64,000 nucleotides of DNA from Furfurilactobacillus rossiae DSM 15814 (GCF_000428925.1 NZ_AUAW01000006.1:119106-183105); one strand, 5' to 3'; shown: positions 17,350 through 25,955, numbered from the stretch's first letter. Numbers and translations: made by a program. The notes: generated by a model not told the origin, from the letters alone.

Positions 17350-17410
17350 CTTATTAAAGAATTTCAATCTTGTAAGTTAAAAATAAAATATTTAAAAGGA
17401 GGTCATCTAA

Positions 17411-17884
17411 ATGGCAGTTGAAAACATTTTGTCCAGCGTTCAGGCAGCATTTAAGAACAAAGATGGTTCCGGCGCATTTACACGGGCCAATTTCCAAAAA
17501 GTATTTGATGCCTGTGAAAACAAGGCTAATGAACTTGGTGTTGGCGTATCCATGTGCTTCATGGATGCAGCTGGAAACCCATTGATGCAGTATCACATGA
17601 CTAATGCTAATTTGGTCAGCATCACACTGGCTCCTAAAAAGGCGTGGTCCGCATTGGCCATGAAACAGCCGACAAAAGAAGTTAGTGATCAAATTCAACC
17701 TGGGGCACCATTATATGAAATGGAAACTATGTTGGATGGCAAACTCGTTTCATTCGCTGGTGGAATTCCACTGATTGTCAATGATCAAATTATCGGTGCA
17801 CTTGGTTGCAGTGGTGGTGCTGTCGAAGAGGATCAGGCAATTTGTGAAGCTGGCGTTAAACAATTTCTAGAAGGGATTAATTAG
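17411..17884 (+). CDS. GlcG/HbpS-like protein, equivalent to the PduO C-terminal domain
   Basis: 157 residues of the DUF336 family (GlcG/HbpS), recognised from VSMCFMDAAGNPLMQYHM and the glycine-rich SFAGGIPLIVNDQIIGALGCSGG near 114-136. In Salmonella the same domain is fused to PduO and binds haem; its role in propanediol metabolism is unclear. Here it is free-standing, 576 bases after the pduO catalytic domain. Start ATG 17411 follows AAAGGAGG. It is separated from pduP by only three bases. Confidence 0.88.
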   Translation: MAVENILSSVQAAFKNKDGSGAFTRANFQKVFDACENKANELGVGVSMCFMDAAGNPLMQYHMTNANLVSITLAPKKAWSALAMKQPTKEVSDQIQPGAPLYEMETMLDGKLVSFAGGIPLIVNDQIIGALGCSGGAVEEDQAICEAGVKQFLEGIN

Positions 17885-17887
17885 TTT

Positions 17888-19357
17888 ATGGCAGAACTAG
17901 AAGATCAAATTCGCAAAATTATTCAAGATGAACTGAATCAGCAGAGTTCTGGCGATACAACCCCTGCAACTGCCTCAAGCAATGCGGCTGCATCAACTAC
18001 GGCCACATCAGCACCCTTAACAAGTGGTCAGGGTAAGCTGGGAATTTTCCCAGATGTTGATTCTGCGATTGCCGCTGCCAAGGCAGCAGAAGATCAGTTT
18101 GTTGACGCAAGTATTGAAACGAGAACTCAAGTCATCGATGCAATCAAGAAGGGTTTTAAACCATACATCGAACAGATGGCCAAGGCCATTCGTGAAGAAA
18201 CTGGCATGGGTACGGTCGAAGCAAAAATCGCTAAGTTGAACAATGCTTTGTACAACACACCCGGTCCTGAAATTCTTCAACCAGAAGCCGAAACTGGTGA
18301 TGGCGGACTAATTATGTACGAATATGCGCCTTACGGTGTTATTGGTGCTGTTGGTCCAAGCACAAATCCATCTGAAACGGTGATTGCCAACGCAATCATG
18401 ATGTTAGCGGGTGGAAATACGTTATTCTTTGGTGCCCATCCTGGTGCTAAGAACATTACTCGTTGGACAATCGAAAAGTTAAACCAGTTTGTTTACGATG
18501 CAACTGGTTGGCAAAACTTGGTTGTTGGGATTGAAAACCCAAGTATTGAAGCCGTACAAAAGATGATGGCACATCCTGACATCGCTTGTTTGGCCGTTAC
18601 TGGTGGTCCGGCCGTGGTTCATCAAGCCATGACGAGTGGTAAGAAGGCCATTGGTGCCGGTGCTGGTAATCCACCTGCAATGGTTGATGCTACTGCTGAT
18701 ATTAAGTTGGCAGCACATAATATCATTGATTCAGCTTCATTCGATAACGATATTTTATGTACAGCTGAAAAAGAAGTTGTGGTTGAGTCGTCTGTTAAAG
18801 ATGAACTGATCAAAGACATGCAGGATGAAGGGGCCTTCTTAGTTACTAAGCCTGAAGACATTCAAAAATTAGCTGACATGACGATTCAAGATAATGGTGC
18901 TCCCGACAGAAAGTTTGTTGGTAAGGATGCAAATTACATTCTGGCTCAAGCAGGCATCCGTTATGAAGGTCGTCCTAAGGAAATCATTCTTGAAGCAGCT
19001 AAAGATCATCCGTTAGTTATGACTGAAAATCTGATGCCTATCTTGCCAATTGTTAACTGCCCAGACTTTGACAGTGTCTTGAAGACTGCGGTTGAAGTTG
19101 AACAGGGATTCCATCACACAGCATCAATTCATTCACGTGACCTCATTCATATCAATAAAGCTGCTCATCGAATGAACACATCAATTTTCGTTGTTAACGG
19201 TCCGACCTATGCCGGTACTGGTGTTGGCTTCACTGGGGCATCCGCTTTAACGATTGCCACACCAACTGGTGAAGGTACAACAACTGCAAAATCATTTACC
19301 CGTCGTCGTCGATTGAATTCGCCTCAGGCATTCTCTTTGCGCAGTTGGAATGATTAG
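17888..19357 (+). CDS. pduP: CoA-acylating propionaldehyde dehydrogenase
   Basis: Oxidises propionaldehyde (or 3-hydroxypropionaldehyde) to the acyl-CoA inside the particle. 489 residues; catalytic cysteine in SFDNDILCTAEKE at Cys291. Residues 1-18 (MAELEDQIRKIIQDELNQ) are the classic PduP encapsulation peptide, followed by a Ser/Thr/Ala linker to about 46. With no eutE in the window, PduP is the obvious candidate to handle acetaldehyde from ethanolamine. It follows the glcG-like gene after three bases. Confidence 0.97.
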   Translation: MAELEDQIRKIIQDELNQQSSGDTTPATASSNAAASTTATSAPLTSGQGKLGIFPDVDSAIAAAKAAEDQFVDASIETRTQVIDAIKKGFKPYIEQMAKAIREETGMGTVEAKIAKLNNALYNTPGPEILQPEAETGDGGLIMYEYAPYGVIGAVGPSTNPSETVIANAIMMLAGGNTLFFGAHPGAKNITRWTIEKLNQFVYDATGWQNLVVGIENPSIEAVQKMMAHPDIACLAVTGGPAVVHQAMTSGKKAIGAGAGNPPAMVDATADIKLAAHNIIDSASFDNDILCTAEKEVVVESSVKDELIKDMQDEGAFLVTKPEDIQKLADMTIQDNGAPDRKFVGKDANYILAQAGIRYEGRPKEIILEAAKDHPLVMTENLMPILPIVNCPDFDSVLKTAVEVEQGFHHTASIHSRDLIHINKAAHRMNTSIFVVNGPTYAGTGVGFTGASALTIATPTGEGTTTAKSFTRRRRLNSPQAFSLRSWND

Positions 19358-19374
19358 TTGAAAGGGCGTCAAAC

Positions 19375-20493
19375 ATGGAAAAATTTACGATTCCCACAAA
19401 AATCATTGCCGGTTCAGATAGTTTGGATGTCCTTCAGGCATTTGAATCACAAAAGGTTATGTTCGTTTGTGATCCATTTCTGAACGGTAGTGACACGTTA
19501 AAAATGATCGAATCACACTTACCAAGTAGTGCAGAGGTCAAAGTATTTGCCGATGTTAAACCAAATCCACCATTGACCAGTATTACTGCTGGAGTCAAAG
19601 TTTATCAGGAATTTGATCCATCCGTTATCGTAACGCTTGGTGGTGGTTCAGCCATTGATACTGCTAAAGCAATTCGTAATTTTGGCGAAAAGATTAGTGG
19701 TAAACAGTTGAGCTGTTTCGTTGCGATTCCAACCACTAGCGGGACTGGGTCAGAAGTAACCAATACAGCTGTTGTTTCAGATGAAGAAAATCATGCAAAG
19801 TTCCCCATTATGGATGATCATTTGATTCCTGATATTGCAATTTTGTATCCACAACTTGTTGTCAGTGCACCAGCTTCAGTTACTGCATACTCTGGCATGG
19901 ATGTTATGACTCATTCGTTGGAATCACTGGTTGCTAACGACGCTAACTTGTTTACAGAAGCATTAGCAGAAAAGGCGATTGATGTGATCGGTAATCACTT
20001 GGTTGAAGCTTATCGCAACCCAACCAATATTGAATTACGCCACATCGTACATGAAGCCGCTACTGCAGCAGGTCTGGCATTCAACACGGCTGGACTTGGG
20101 ATTACACATTCAATTGCTCACCAACTTGGTGCCCAGTTCCATGTTCCGCATGGCTTGGCCTGTGCCATGGTATTGCCACACGTTGTTGCGTTTAATGCAC
20201 AGGATAAAAAGTGTGAAGCTAAGTACGCAGAAGCTGCTCGTAAAGCACGTTTGGCCGGTGCTGATAGTTCAGACAGAATGGCTGTTCGCGAATTAATTCG
20301 CAAATTACAAGCCATGATGCGTCAGATGAAGTGCCCTCGCACATTAGCTGCTTTTGGAATCAAGCCAGAAGACGCTAAGGCTGCCTGCGAAACAATCGTT
20401 AAGGCTGCTAGAAAAGATGGAACATTTCCTGGTAACCCAATTGTTCCAACTGATGAGCAATTGGCCGAGATTTATCAAAAAGTAATCGAATAA
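19375..20493 (+). CDS. pduQ: Iron-containing 1-propanol / 1,3-propanediol dehydrogenase
   Basis: 372-residue group III alcohol dehydrogenase that reduces the aldehyde to alcohol and regenerates NAD+. NAD-binding VTLGGGSAIDTAKAIRNFG near 90-108 and TTSGTGSEVTN; iron ligands in MDVMTHSLES and the GLGITHSIAHQLGAQFHVPHG block near 240-260. Related to the second iron dehydrogenase at 27011-28150 in the eut locus. Next gene is the glycerol channel. Confidence 0.95.
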   Translation: MEKFTIPTKIIAGSDSLDVLQAFESQKVMFVCDPFLNGSDTLKMIESHLPSSAEVKVFADVKPNPPLTSITAGVKVYQEFDPSVIVTLGGGSAIDTAKAIRNFGEKISGKQLSCFVAIPTTSGTGSEVTNTAVVSDEENHAKFPIMDDHLIPDIAILYPQLVVSAPASVTAYSGMDVMTHSLESLVANDANLFTEALAEKAIDVIGNHLVEAYRNPTNIELRHIVHEAATAAGLAFNTAGLGITHSIAHQLGAQFHVPHGLACAMVLPHVVAFNAQDKKCEAKYAEAARKARLAGADSSDRMAVRELIRKLQAMMRQMKCPRTLAAFGIKPEDAKAACETIVKAARKDGTFPGNPIVPTDEQLAEIYQKVIE

Positions 20494-20509
20494 TGATGGG
20501 GTGGAGAAA

Positions 20510-21214
20510 ATGGACGGCTTTCTTGGTGAATTATTAGGCACGTTTATCCTGATTGTACTCGGGGCAGGTGTCTGCTGCGGTGTCAACCTTAATAAAACCT
20601 ACGGTAAAAATAACAGTACTTGGCTGTTAATCAACTTAGGTTGGGGTATGGGCGTCACTATGGGTGTTTATGTGGCGGGCCACCTTGGCTCACTTGGTCA
20701 CTTGAATCCAGCAGTTACCCTAGGAAGTGCAATCTTTGGATTGTTCCCATGGTCGCAAGTTGTGCCATATCTACTTGGTCAGTTTATCGGTGCTTTCCTT
20801 GGTGCCGCTGTTGTTATCATTCAGTACTACCCACACTTTAAGGTTACAAAGCCCGAAGAGGGTAACACGGTAGGCAACTTTGCGACAATTCCGGCAATTA
20901 ACAACCCGGTCTTTAACTTTCTGAGTGAAGTTATTGCAACGTTTGCATTTATGTATATTTTGCTGAACTTAGGCAATTTCACGACTGGTATGAAACCATT
21001 TATTGTTGGCTTTCTGATTGTTTCAATTGGGATGAGCCTTGGCGAGACCACAGGTTATGCCATTAACCCAGCGCGTGACTGGGGTCCACGTTTGGCTTAC
21101 ACGCTTTTCCCTGTACCAAACAAAGGCACCACGAACTGGAACTACGCTTGGGTGCCAATGGTTGGACCAATTGTTGGTGCAGTTATTGCAACAGGTTTGT
21201 TTAAGATCTTGTAA
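20510..21214 (+). CDS. pduF: Propanediol/glycerol uptake facilitator (MIP family)
   Basis: Membrane channel for 1,2-propanediol or glycerol. The two NPA boxes that line the pore are present, in HLNPAVTLG (about 65) and GYAINPARDWGPRL (about 180), with six hydrophobic segments. 234 residues from ATG 20510; GTG 20501 is in frame but overlaps the GGGGTGGAG ribosome site. Placement inside the pdu operon rather than a glp operon supports the name. Confidence 0.93.
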   Translation: MDGFLGELLGTFILIVLGAGVCCGVNLNKTYGKNNSTWLLINLGWGMGVTMGVYVAGHLGSLGHLNPAVTLGSAIFGLFPWSQVVPYLLGQFIGAFLGAAVVIIQYYPHFKVTKPEEGNTVGNFATIPAINNPVFNFLSEVIATFAFMYILLNLGNFTTGMKPFIVGFLIVSIGMSLGETTGYAINPARDWGPRLAYTLFPVPNKGTTNWNYAWVPMVGPIVGAVIATGLFKIL

Positions 21215-21257
21215 TTAATAGTTCTGTAATGACAGATTTAGGAAGGAAACTAAAAAT

Positions 21258-22460
21258 ATGACTCATAAAGTGTTAGCGATTAATTCAGGGAGTTCGTCCT
21301 TGAAGTTTAAGCTTTATCAAATGCCAAGTGAAACAGTGATGGCGGATGGTCAAATCGAACGAATTGGGGATCCTGACGCAAAACTAACACTCAGATACAC
21401 GCCGGAAGGAACACAGACGCAACAGAAGAAAACAGCACAACGACCGATTGTTGATCATCAAGCAGCTGTTGAACTCGTGATGAACCAGCTACTAGAGAAC
21501 AAAATCATTAGTAGTTTAGATGAAATCGAGGGTGTGGGTCACCGTGTTTCAAATGGTGGATCGTATTATCTTAAATCTGTGATTGTGGATGATGAGGTCG
21601 AACAGCGAATTGATGAATTAAGTTCGCTGTCGCCTTTACATAATCCAGTTAATTTACTGGGCATAAAAGCATTTGCGCAAAAACTACCACATACTAAACA
21701 GGTTGCGGTGTTTGATACGTCATTCAATGCCACAATTCCGTTAGCAAGCGCCTTATATCCGATTCCGTATGAATATTATGAAAAGTATGGAATCAAACGA
21801 TTTGGATTTCATGGACCAAGTCATCAATATATTGCTGAGGAAACAGCAAAATTAGTACCAGGTTTGCATCGTTTGATTAGCTGTCATATTGGCAATGGGG
21901 CAAGTATTTCAGCCATTGTTGATGGTAAGACGGTTAACAACTCAATGGGTTTCACGCCATTGGCAGGGCTGATGATGGGGACTCGCTCTGGGGATATTGA
22001 TCCTCAAATCATTCCTTTTCTGGAAGAACATGAACATATGGATTCCGAACAGATCAAAGATATGTTAAATGAAAAGTCTGGCGTGTTGGGGATTTCCGGA
22101 ATTTCTAATGATTTACGTGAAATTGAGGACGACGCTGCTGAGGGTAATAAACGAGCACAGTTAGCACTAGATATGTTTGTTCATCAGATTGTTATGTATA
22201 TTGGTTCTTATGTTGCTGATATGAACGGTGTTGATGCCATTACCTTCACGGCTGGTGTTGGTGAACATTCTTCTACTATTCGAAGGATGGTAGTCGCACA
22301 TTTAGGATATTTAGGCATTCAGTTGGATGAGCAAAAAAATGACGAAAATGCTCAGTTTATTCAAACATCCGATAGTAACGTTAAGGTATTAGTGGTTCGA
22401 ACGGATGAGGAAGTTGTCATTGCTAGAGATGTTGCACGACTATTACATTTGGAGAGTTAA
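21258..22460 (+). CDS. ackA: Acetate/propionate kinase
   Basis: Makes ATP from acetyl- or propionyl-phosphate, completing the PduP-PduL branch; functional equivalent of PduW. 400 residues with AckA signatures: LAINSGSSSLKFKLYQ at 5-20, FGFHGPSHQYIAEE near 190, and GFTPLAGLMMGTRSGD near 231-246. Start ATG 21258 follows TAGGAAGG. Downstream pduU begins after three bases. Confidence 0.95.
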   Translation: MTHKVLAINSGSSSLKFKLYQMPSETVMADGQIERIGDPDAKLTLRYTPEGTQTQQKKTAQRPIVDHQAAVELVMNQLLENKIISSLDEIEGVGHRVSNGGSYYLKSVIVDDEVEQRIDELSSLSPLHNPVNLLGIKAFAQKLPHTKQVAVFDTSFNATIPLASALYPIPYEYYEKYGIKRFGFHGPSHQYIAEETAKLVPGLHRLISCHIGNGASISAIVDGKTVNNSMGFTPLAGLMMGTRSGDIDPQIIPFLEEHEHMDSEQIKDMLNEKSGVLGISGISNDLREIEDDAAEGNKRAQLALDMFVHQIVMYIGSYVADMNGVDAITFTAGVGEHSSTIRRMVVAHLGYLGIQLDEQKNDENAQFIQTSDSNVKVLVVRTDEEVVIARDVARLLHLES

Positions 22461-22463
22461 GCC

Positions 22464-22829
22464 ATGAGCGAGAACACATTTGACCATGCAGAAAATCTAG
22501 AACGGGTTATTCAGGAGTCAGTTCCTGGTAAACAAGTTACACTAGCACATATTATTTTACATCCCGACAAGGAGATTTTTGACAAACTTGGAATTGAGGA
22601 TACTTCAACAGCGTTAGGTTTGTTAACAATCACACCAGGTGAGGCGGCAGCCATTGCTTCGGATGTTTCAGGTAAAGCAGGCAATGTTGATGTCGTGTTC
22701 ATTGATCGCTTCAGTGGTTCTGTTTTGTTGGCAGGACAAGTGGATGACGTGCGAGCGGCCATCGAAGCAGCAGAGGACACGTTGTCAAAAATTCTTGATT
22801 TTACGATCACAACGATTACACAATCGTAA
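22464..22829 (+). CDS. pduU: Microcompartment shell protein PduU (EutS type)
   Basis: 121-residue circularly permuted BMC hexamer subunit. Family segments VIQESVPGKQVTLAHIIL and VVFIDRFSGSVLLAG are clear. Compared with the paralogue at 4996-5346 it has a longer N-terminus. In Salmonella PduU binds PduV on the outside of the shell, and pduV is two genes downstream here, which supports the name for this copy rather than the other. Confidence 0.93.
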   Translation: MSENTFDHAENLERVIQESVPGKQVTLAHIILHPDKEIFDKLGIEDTSTALGLLTITPGEAAAIASDVSGKAGNVDVVFIDRFSGSVLLAGQVDDVRAAIEAAEDTLSKILDFTITTITQS

Positions 22830-22841
22830 GGGTTTTCATCA

Positions 22842-22910
22842 TTACGTGAACTGATTCACGATTCAAACCTTGTTTGTGGACAACCGTCATGTTATTTTAT
22901 GACGTGAACG
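22842..22910 (+). promoter_or_regulatory. Two hairpins in front of the adenosyltransferase paralogue
   Basis: A perfect stem CGTGAA-CTGA-TTCACG (22845-22860) and a second stem CGTCAT / ATGACG (22885-22904, 8-nt loop), neither followed by a T run. They fill the only sizeable gap (126 bases) between pduU and pduV. Possible roles are an operator or RNA processing; nothing recognised. Confidence 0.4.
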
Positions 22911-22955
22911 GATAATCTGAAACTTTTATAATTACAATAAAACGGGGTTGCTAAA

Positions 22956-23498
22956 ATGAGTGGAAACAACGAAGAAAATCAAGATCGCGTGTTCAAAGAT
23001 TATAATCCAGAACAAGTTGAAGCCTATGGAGCTTTAGATGAATTAAACGCTTGGCTGGGTCTATGCCGTGTGCGTGCGGTCAATAATGGATTGCGTCCAT
23101 TCGATGCTGAGTTTAAGACAATTCAACGATTGCTATTCTGTATTGGCACAGATCTTTCCGTTGACGATGACGATCCAAATGTTCGCCGTGTATTTCCAGA
23201 TGGTGCAAATGACTGGTTAAAGGGTTTAACAACGCAGTATTCAGTCACGTTGCCTGAGATTCATCAATTTGTTGTGCCCGGTGGCAGCATTCAGGCCAGC
23301 GAGTTACAAGTCGCAAGGACCATGGCACTAAAGTCTTTTAGGTTGGTGAGAATTGCCTTAAATGACAAGCACATGGAAATGGCACAGTTTTTGGACACGT
23401 TATCAAATTACTTCTTTGTGATTGCACGCTATGTTTATGTTGAGATGGGCGTTCAGGAAGAATTATTTGATGCCGATGATCCGAATTGGCCATTTTAA
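22956..23498 (+). CDS. Divergent PduO-type adenosyltransferase paralogue, catalytic motifs degenerate
   Basis: 180 residues with the fold-level pattern of PduO-type adenosyltransferases (VEAYGALDELNAWLGLCRVR near 20-40, LPEIHQFVVPGGS near 101-113, FLDTLSNYFFVIARYVYVE near 145-163). However, the ATP-binding TKTGDxGxT motif is absent: the N-terminus reads MSGNNEENQDRVFKDYN. The catalytic RRAER region is also replaced, by ARTMALKSFRLVRI. Catalysis is therefore doubtful; a cobalamin carrier, regulator or partner of the intact PduO (16256-16834) is possible. It has its own upstream hairpins. Confidence 0.8.
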   Translation: MSGNNEENQDRVFKDYNPEQVEAYGALDELNAWLGLCRVRAVNNGLRPFDAEFKTIQRLLFCIGTDLSVDDDDPNVRRVFPDGANDWLKGLTTQYSVTLPEIHQFVVPGGSIQASELQVARTMALKSFRLVRIALNDKHMEMAQFLDTLSNYFFVIARYVYVEMGVQEELFDADDPNWPF

Positions 23499-23523
23499 AA
23501 AAATTCACTAATGGGGTGAAAGT

Positions 23524-23958
23524 ATGAAAAGGCCACTGTTGGTTGGTGCGGTCGGATGTGGTAAAACGACACTACACCAACGTTTGACTGGCGCACTGAT
23601 CAAGTACGATAAAACACAGTCAGTGGAATTTTTTAAAGATGCGATTGATACACCAGGAGAATTTGTTGAACATCATCGTTTTTACAGTGCCTTGTCTGTG
23701 ACGGCTGCGGATGTTGATCTGATTCTAATGTTGCAAAGTGTTTTAGATCGACGACAGATCTTTGCTCCAGGGTTTGCCACAATGTTTAATAAACCAGTTG
23801 TTGGTATTGTGACTAAGGTGGATTTAGCGGACAGCGTGACACAAATTGAAGCGAGTGCCAAGTATCTACGAAGTGCTGGTGCTAAAACCGTGATTTTAAG
23901 TTCTGCAGTTAAGGACATTGGCACGCTTAATGTTGAACACGTATTAGAAATGAAATAG
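23524..23958 (+). CDS. pduV: PduV/EutP-family small GTPase-like protein
   Basis: 144 residues with a Walker A motif GAVGCGKT at 8-15 and a nucleotide-specificity-like TKVD in VVGIVTKVDLADS near 91-103. PduV associates with the shell through PduU in Salmonella; EutP of eut loci is the related protein. It could be either here, but the pdu location argues for PduV. Start ATG 23524 follows GGGGTGAAAG; 13 bases before the next gene. Confidence 0.88.
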   Translation: MKRPLLVGAVGCGKTTLHQRLTGALIKYDKTQSVEFFKDAIDTPGEFVEHHRFYSALSVTAADVDLILMLQSVLDRRQIFAPGFATMFNKPVVGIVTKVDLADSVTQIEASAKYLRSAGAKTVILSSAVKDIGTLNVEHVLEMK

Positions 23959-23971
23959 GAAGTCGACGCTT

Positions 23972-24754
23972 ATGATGAGTAAGACAGAAGTGTTAGAAAT
24001 TGCTGGTAACGTAACGAGCTGGTTGATTGAGGCCGGCGATAAACTGCGTCCCGGAGTTAATCATATTTCAAAGGTGGACACTAAATCATCTCGTAATGAC
24101 TTGGTCACTAATGAAGATGTCAGTATTGAAAAATTATTGGATGGTCATATCCGACAAACATATCCTGACGCACAGATAATGGGTGAGGAAAACAAGGCTG
24201 AACGACCGCAAAATTTACATGGACTCGTTTTCTTTGTTGATCCCATCGATGGAACGCTAAATTTTGTTCGTAAACATGATTGTTTTGCTTCCATGATTGG
24301 CGTTTATTATGATGGCGAACCGGTCTTTGGTGGAATTTTGGATGTGATGAATAAGGATTTATACTGGGGTGGCTCGTTGCTAGGTGTTTATCGTAATGAC
24401 GTTAAGCTTGACGCAGTGGCTGACTGTCCGTTAGCCGATGGATTAATCGGCGCGTCCTGGCGTCAGTTATTCACCAATCGTTTTAATCTTGGGACAATTG
24501 GTTATCATGCGTCAGGAGTTCGTATTCTTGGTAGTGCGGGTCTTGAATTCGTTCAATTGTTGAATGGACGACATGTTGGTTATGTTTCAACATTGAATCC
24601 GTGGGATTTCGCGGCTGGGTCAATTTTGGCTGAAGCATTGGGATTTGAAACTGGCAGTGTGTCGGGGTATCGGTTGTCGCTGTTGCGGCCGGCGGATTAT
24701 GTGGTAATGACGCCAAATGCGATGAAGACATTTAGAAAACTTGCATATGCATAG
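23972..24754 (+). CDS. Inositol-monophosphatase-family phosphatase
   Basis: 260 residues with the metal-binding signature FFVDPIDGTLNFVRKHD near 88-104, preceded by MGEENKAERP, and the second motif LNPWDFAAGSILAEALG near 209-225. Family members dephosphorylate inositol phosphate, PAP or other small sugar phosphates. Being 13 bases after pduV it appears to be the last pdu-operon gene, which is not usual; a role in B12-nucleotide or sugar-phosphate turnover is speculative. A terminator follows at 24780-24809. Confidence 0.85.
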   Translation: MMSKTEVLEIAGNVTSWLIEAGDKLRPGVNHISKVDTKSSRNDLVTNEDVSIEKLLDGHIRQTYPDAQIMGEENKAERPQNLHGLVFFVDPIDGTLNFVRKHDCFASMIGVYYDGEPVFGGILDVMNKDLYWGGSLLGVYRNDVKLDAVADCPLADGLIGASWRQLFTNRFNLGTIGYHASGVRILGSAGLEFVQLLNGRHVGYVSTLNPWDFAAGSILAEALGFETGSVSGYRLSLLRPADYVVMTPNAMKTFRKLAYA

Positions 24755-24779
24755 TGCTTAACGTGTTTTAGTTATTTGG

Positions 24780-24809
24780 AGCTGTTCATTTATTTGAACG
24801 GCTTTTTTG
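24780..24809 (+). terminator. Terminator closing the pdu operon
   Basis: AGCTGTTCA / TGAACGGCT stem followed by seven T residues, 25 bases after the phosphatase stop. Confidence 0.88.
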
Positions 24810-24992
24810 TATTTGGGAAGATTAATAAGCTTCAAAAATTTGTTTGTGCTTAAACCAAAAGTATTGACTGGTTAAACGTTTTTATCGGGGGTGAATTGCG
24901 TATGTAGATGATATGATGGGCCTGATAGATGAGCCCGTTAAATATATCAAAGGGCGTAATTTCTATCATCAGAATATTGCGGGTACGAATGA

Positions 24993-25598
24993 TTGCTATC
25001 AGTTGACCCACATTCGGAAAATTATTATAAGAGACATCAGATCTGGTATCACGGCACAACATGGGACAACGCACTGAGTACTCAGAAAAATGGTGTCGTG
25101 TCTAATTGGAATAAGAAAGCTAAAGAAGATTTTGGCCTTGCTTTCTATTTGAACTCTAATAGGGATCAGGCAGTTCGTTGGGCAAGATTATCGGCTTCTC
25201 GACAATTTAGATTGGGAATAACAGGAAAAGGTACTTTGCCTGCTTTAGTCACCGTTAGATTTGATGAGGGTCTATTAGATGAGACCATTTCAAAAGAGTT
25301 TGCGCTCTGTAATGAAGAATGGGCGCAGGAGATTTTAAAGAATAGGACTATGTCTAACATGAAGCGAACGATTGAAGTTGAATACGGACCTGTTGCAGAT
25401 GGTAAGATTACCGATGCATTAAAGAAATATCAAAGAACAATGAGTATTGAGGGTTTTAAAGACTTAATTTCTAATTCAAAATTTGAACGTCGGTACGATC
25501 AACTGGCACTCATTTCGCAACATATTTGTAATCAAATAAAAACAGTAACTATTAAACAGTTAACGAAGGAGGAAAATGAAAATGAGTTTAACAATTAA
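24993..25598 (+). CDS. DUF3990-like protein, possible ADP-ribosyltransferase-fold toxin; 5' end uncertain
   Basis: 201 residues. IWYHGTTWDNALSTQKNGV followed by KEDFGLAFYLNSNRDQAVRWA matches the YHGT...D.G.GFYLT...QA..WA pattern of DUF3990, a family with ART-like features often paired with a small partner gene. No ATG start is available: the frame opens directly after a TGA at 24990, and TTG 24993 has no ribosome site. A separate frame from ATG 24923 reads FYHQNIAGTNDCYQLTH and stops soon after, so the 5' end may be frameshifted or truncated. It overlaps the next gene by 23 bases. Function not demonstrated. Confidence 0.6.
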   Translation: MLSVDPHSENYYKRHQIWYHGTTWDNALSTQKNGVVSNWNKKAKEDFGLAFYLNSNRDQAVRWARLSASRQFRLGITGKGTLPALVTVRFDEGLLDETISKEFALCNEEWAQEILKNRTMSNMKRTIEVEYGPVADGKITDALKKYQRTMSIEGFKDLISNSKFERRYDQLALISQHICNQIKTVTIKQLTKEENENEFNN

Positions 25599-25806
25599 AG
25601 AAGAGGTTAATCGAGATTTCTTTAACGAAATGATTGATTTCATAAGCGAAGAAGGACATTTGTCTAGAGCAGATGCACAAAAACTTGTTGATCCATTTCG
25701 AGAACGCATTGATACTGATTTACCATATATTCAACATACTGGACCTATTTATTTTGCTGAGAAGATTTTGATGCAAGAAGGGCTCATTCCTTTTAGGCAA
25801 ATGTGA
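25576..25806 (+). CDS. Small partner protein of the DUF3990-like gene
   Basis: 76 residues, acidic and mostly helical, overlapping the end of the upstream gene; AAGGAGG precedes ATG 25576. Motif-like parts are SRADAQKLVDPFRERI and YIQHTGPIYFAEKILMQEGLI, resembling the DUF3791 type of small protein that often neighbours DUF3990. A toxin-neutralising role is inferred from gene order and overlap only. Confidence 0.6.
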   Translation: MKMSLTIKEEVNRDFFNEMIDFISEEGHLSRADAQKLVDPFRERIDTDLPYIQHTGPIYFAEKILMQEGLIPFRQM

Positions 25807-25904
25807 TTTGGTTTTAAAAAACAGATGAAGAACAAAATACGTATGTTATAAATATGCGGGGCAAACAATTAACAAAAATTCAAAGGGGGATTATCTAATT
25901 CTGA

Positions 25905-25955
25905 TTGATTGCTTTTATTATGTGTGGGTACACTAAAAAGTGTATTATTAGTGTA
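25905..25955 (+). promoter_or_regulatory. Promoter and operator of the RelB/YafQ-like pair
   Basis: TTGATT (25905-25910) and TACACT (25929-25934) with 18-base spacing. The -10 lies in an inverted repeat TACACT-AAAA-AGTGTA (25929-25944), and a third half-site AGTGTA follows at 25950-25955, 11 bases from the second. This is the layout expected for autoregulation by an antitoxin. Confidence 0.6.

Noticed and set aside
22842..22910. ANTAR target in front of the adenosyltransferase paralogue
   Set aside because: Loops are CTGA and 8 nt, so the six-base A1/G4 rule fails and no terminator overlaps.
24923..25080. Separate small gene upstream of the DUF3990-like gene
   Set aside because: Weak start context and no family; kept only as a possible frameshifted 5' end.
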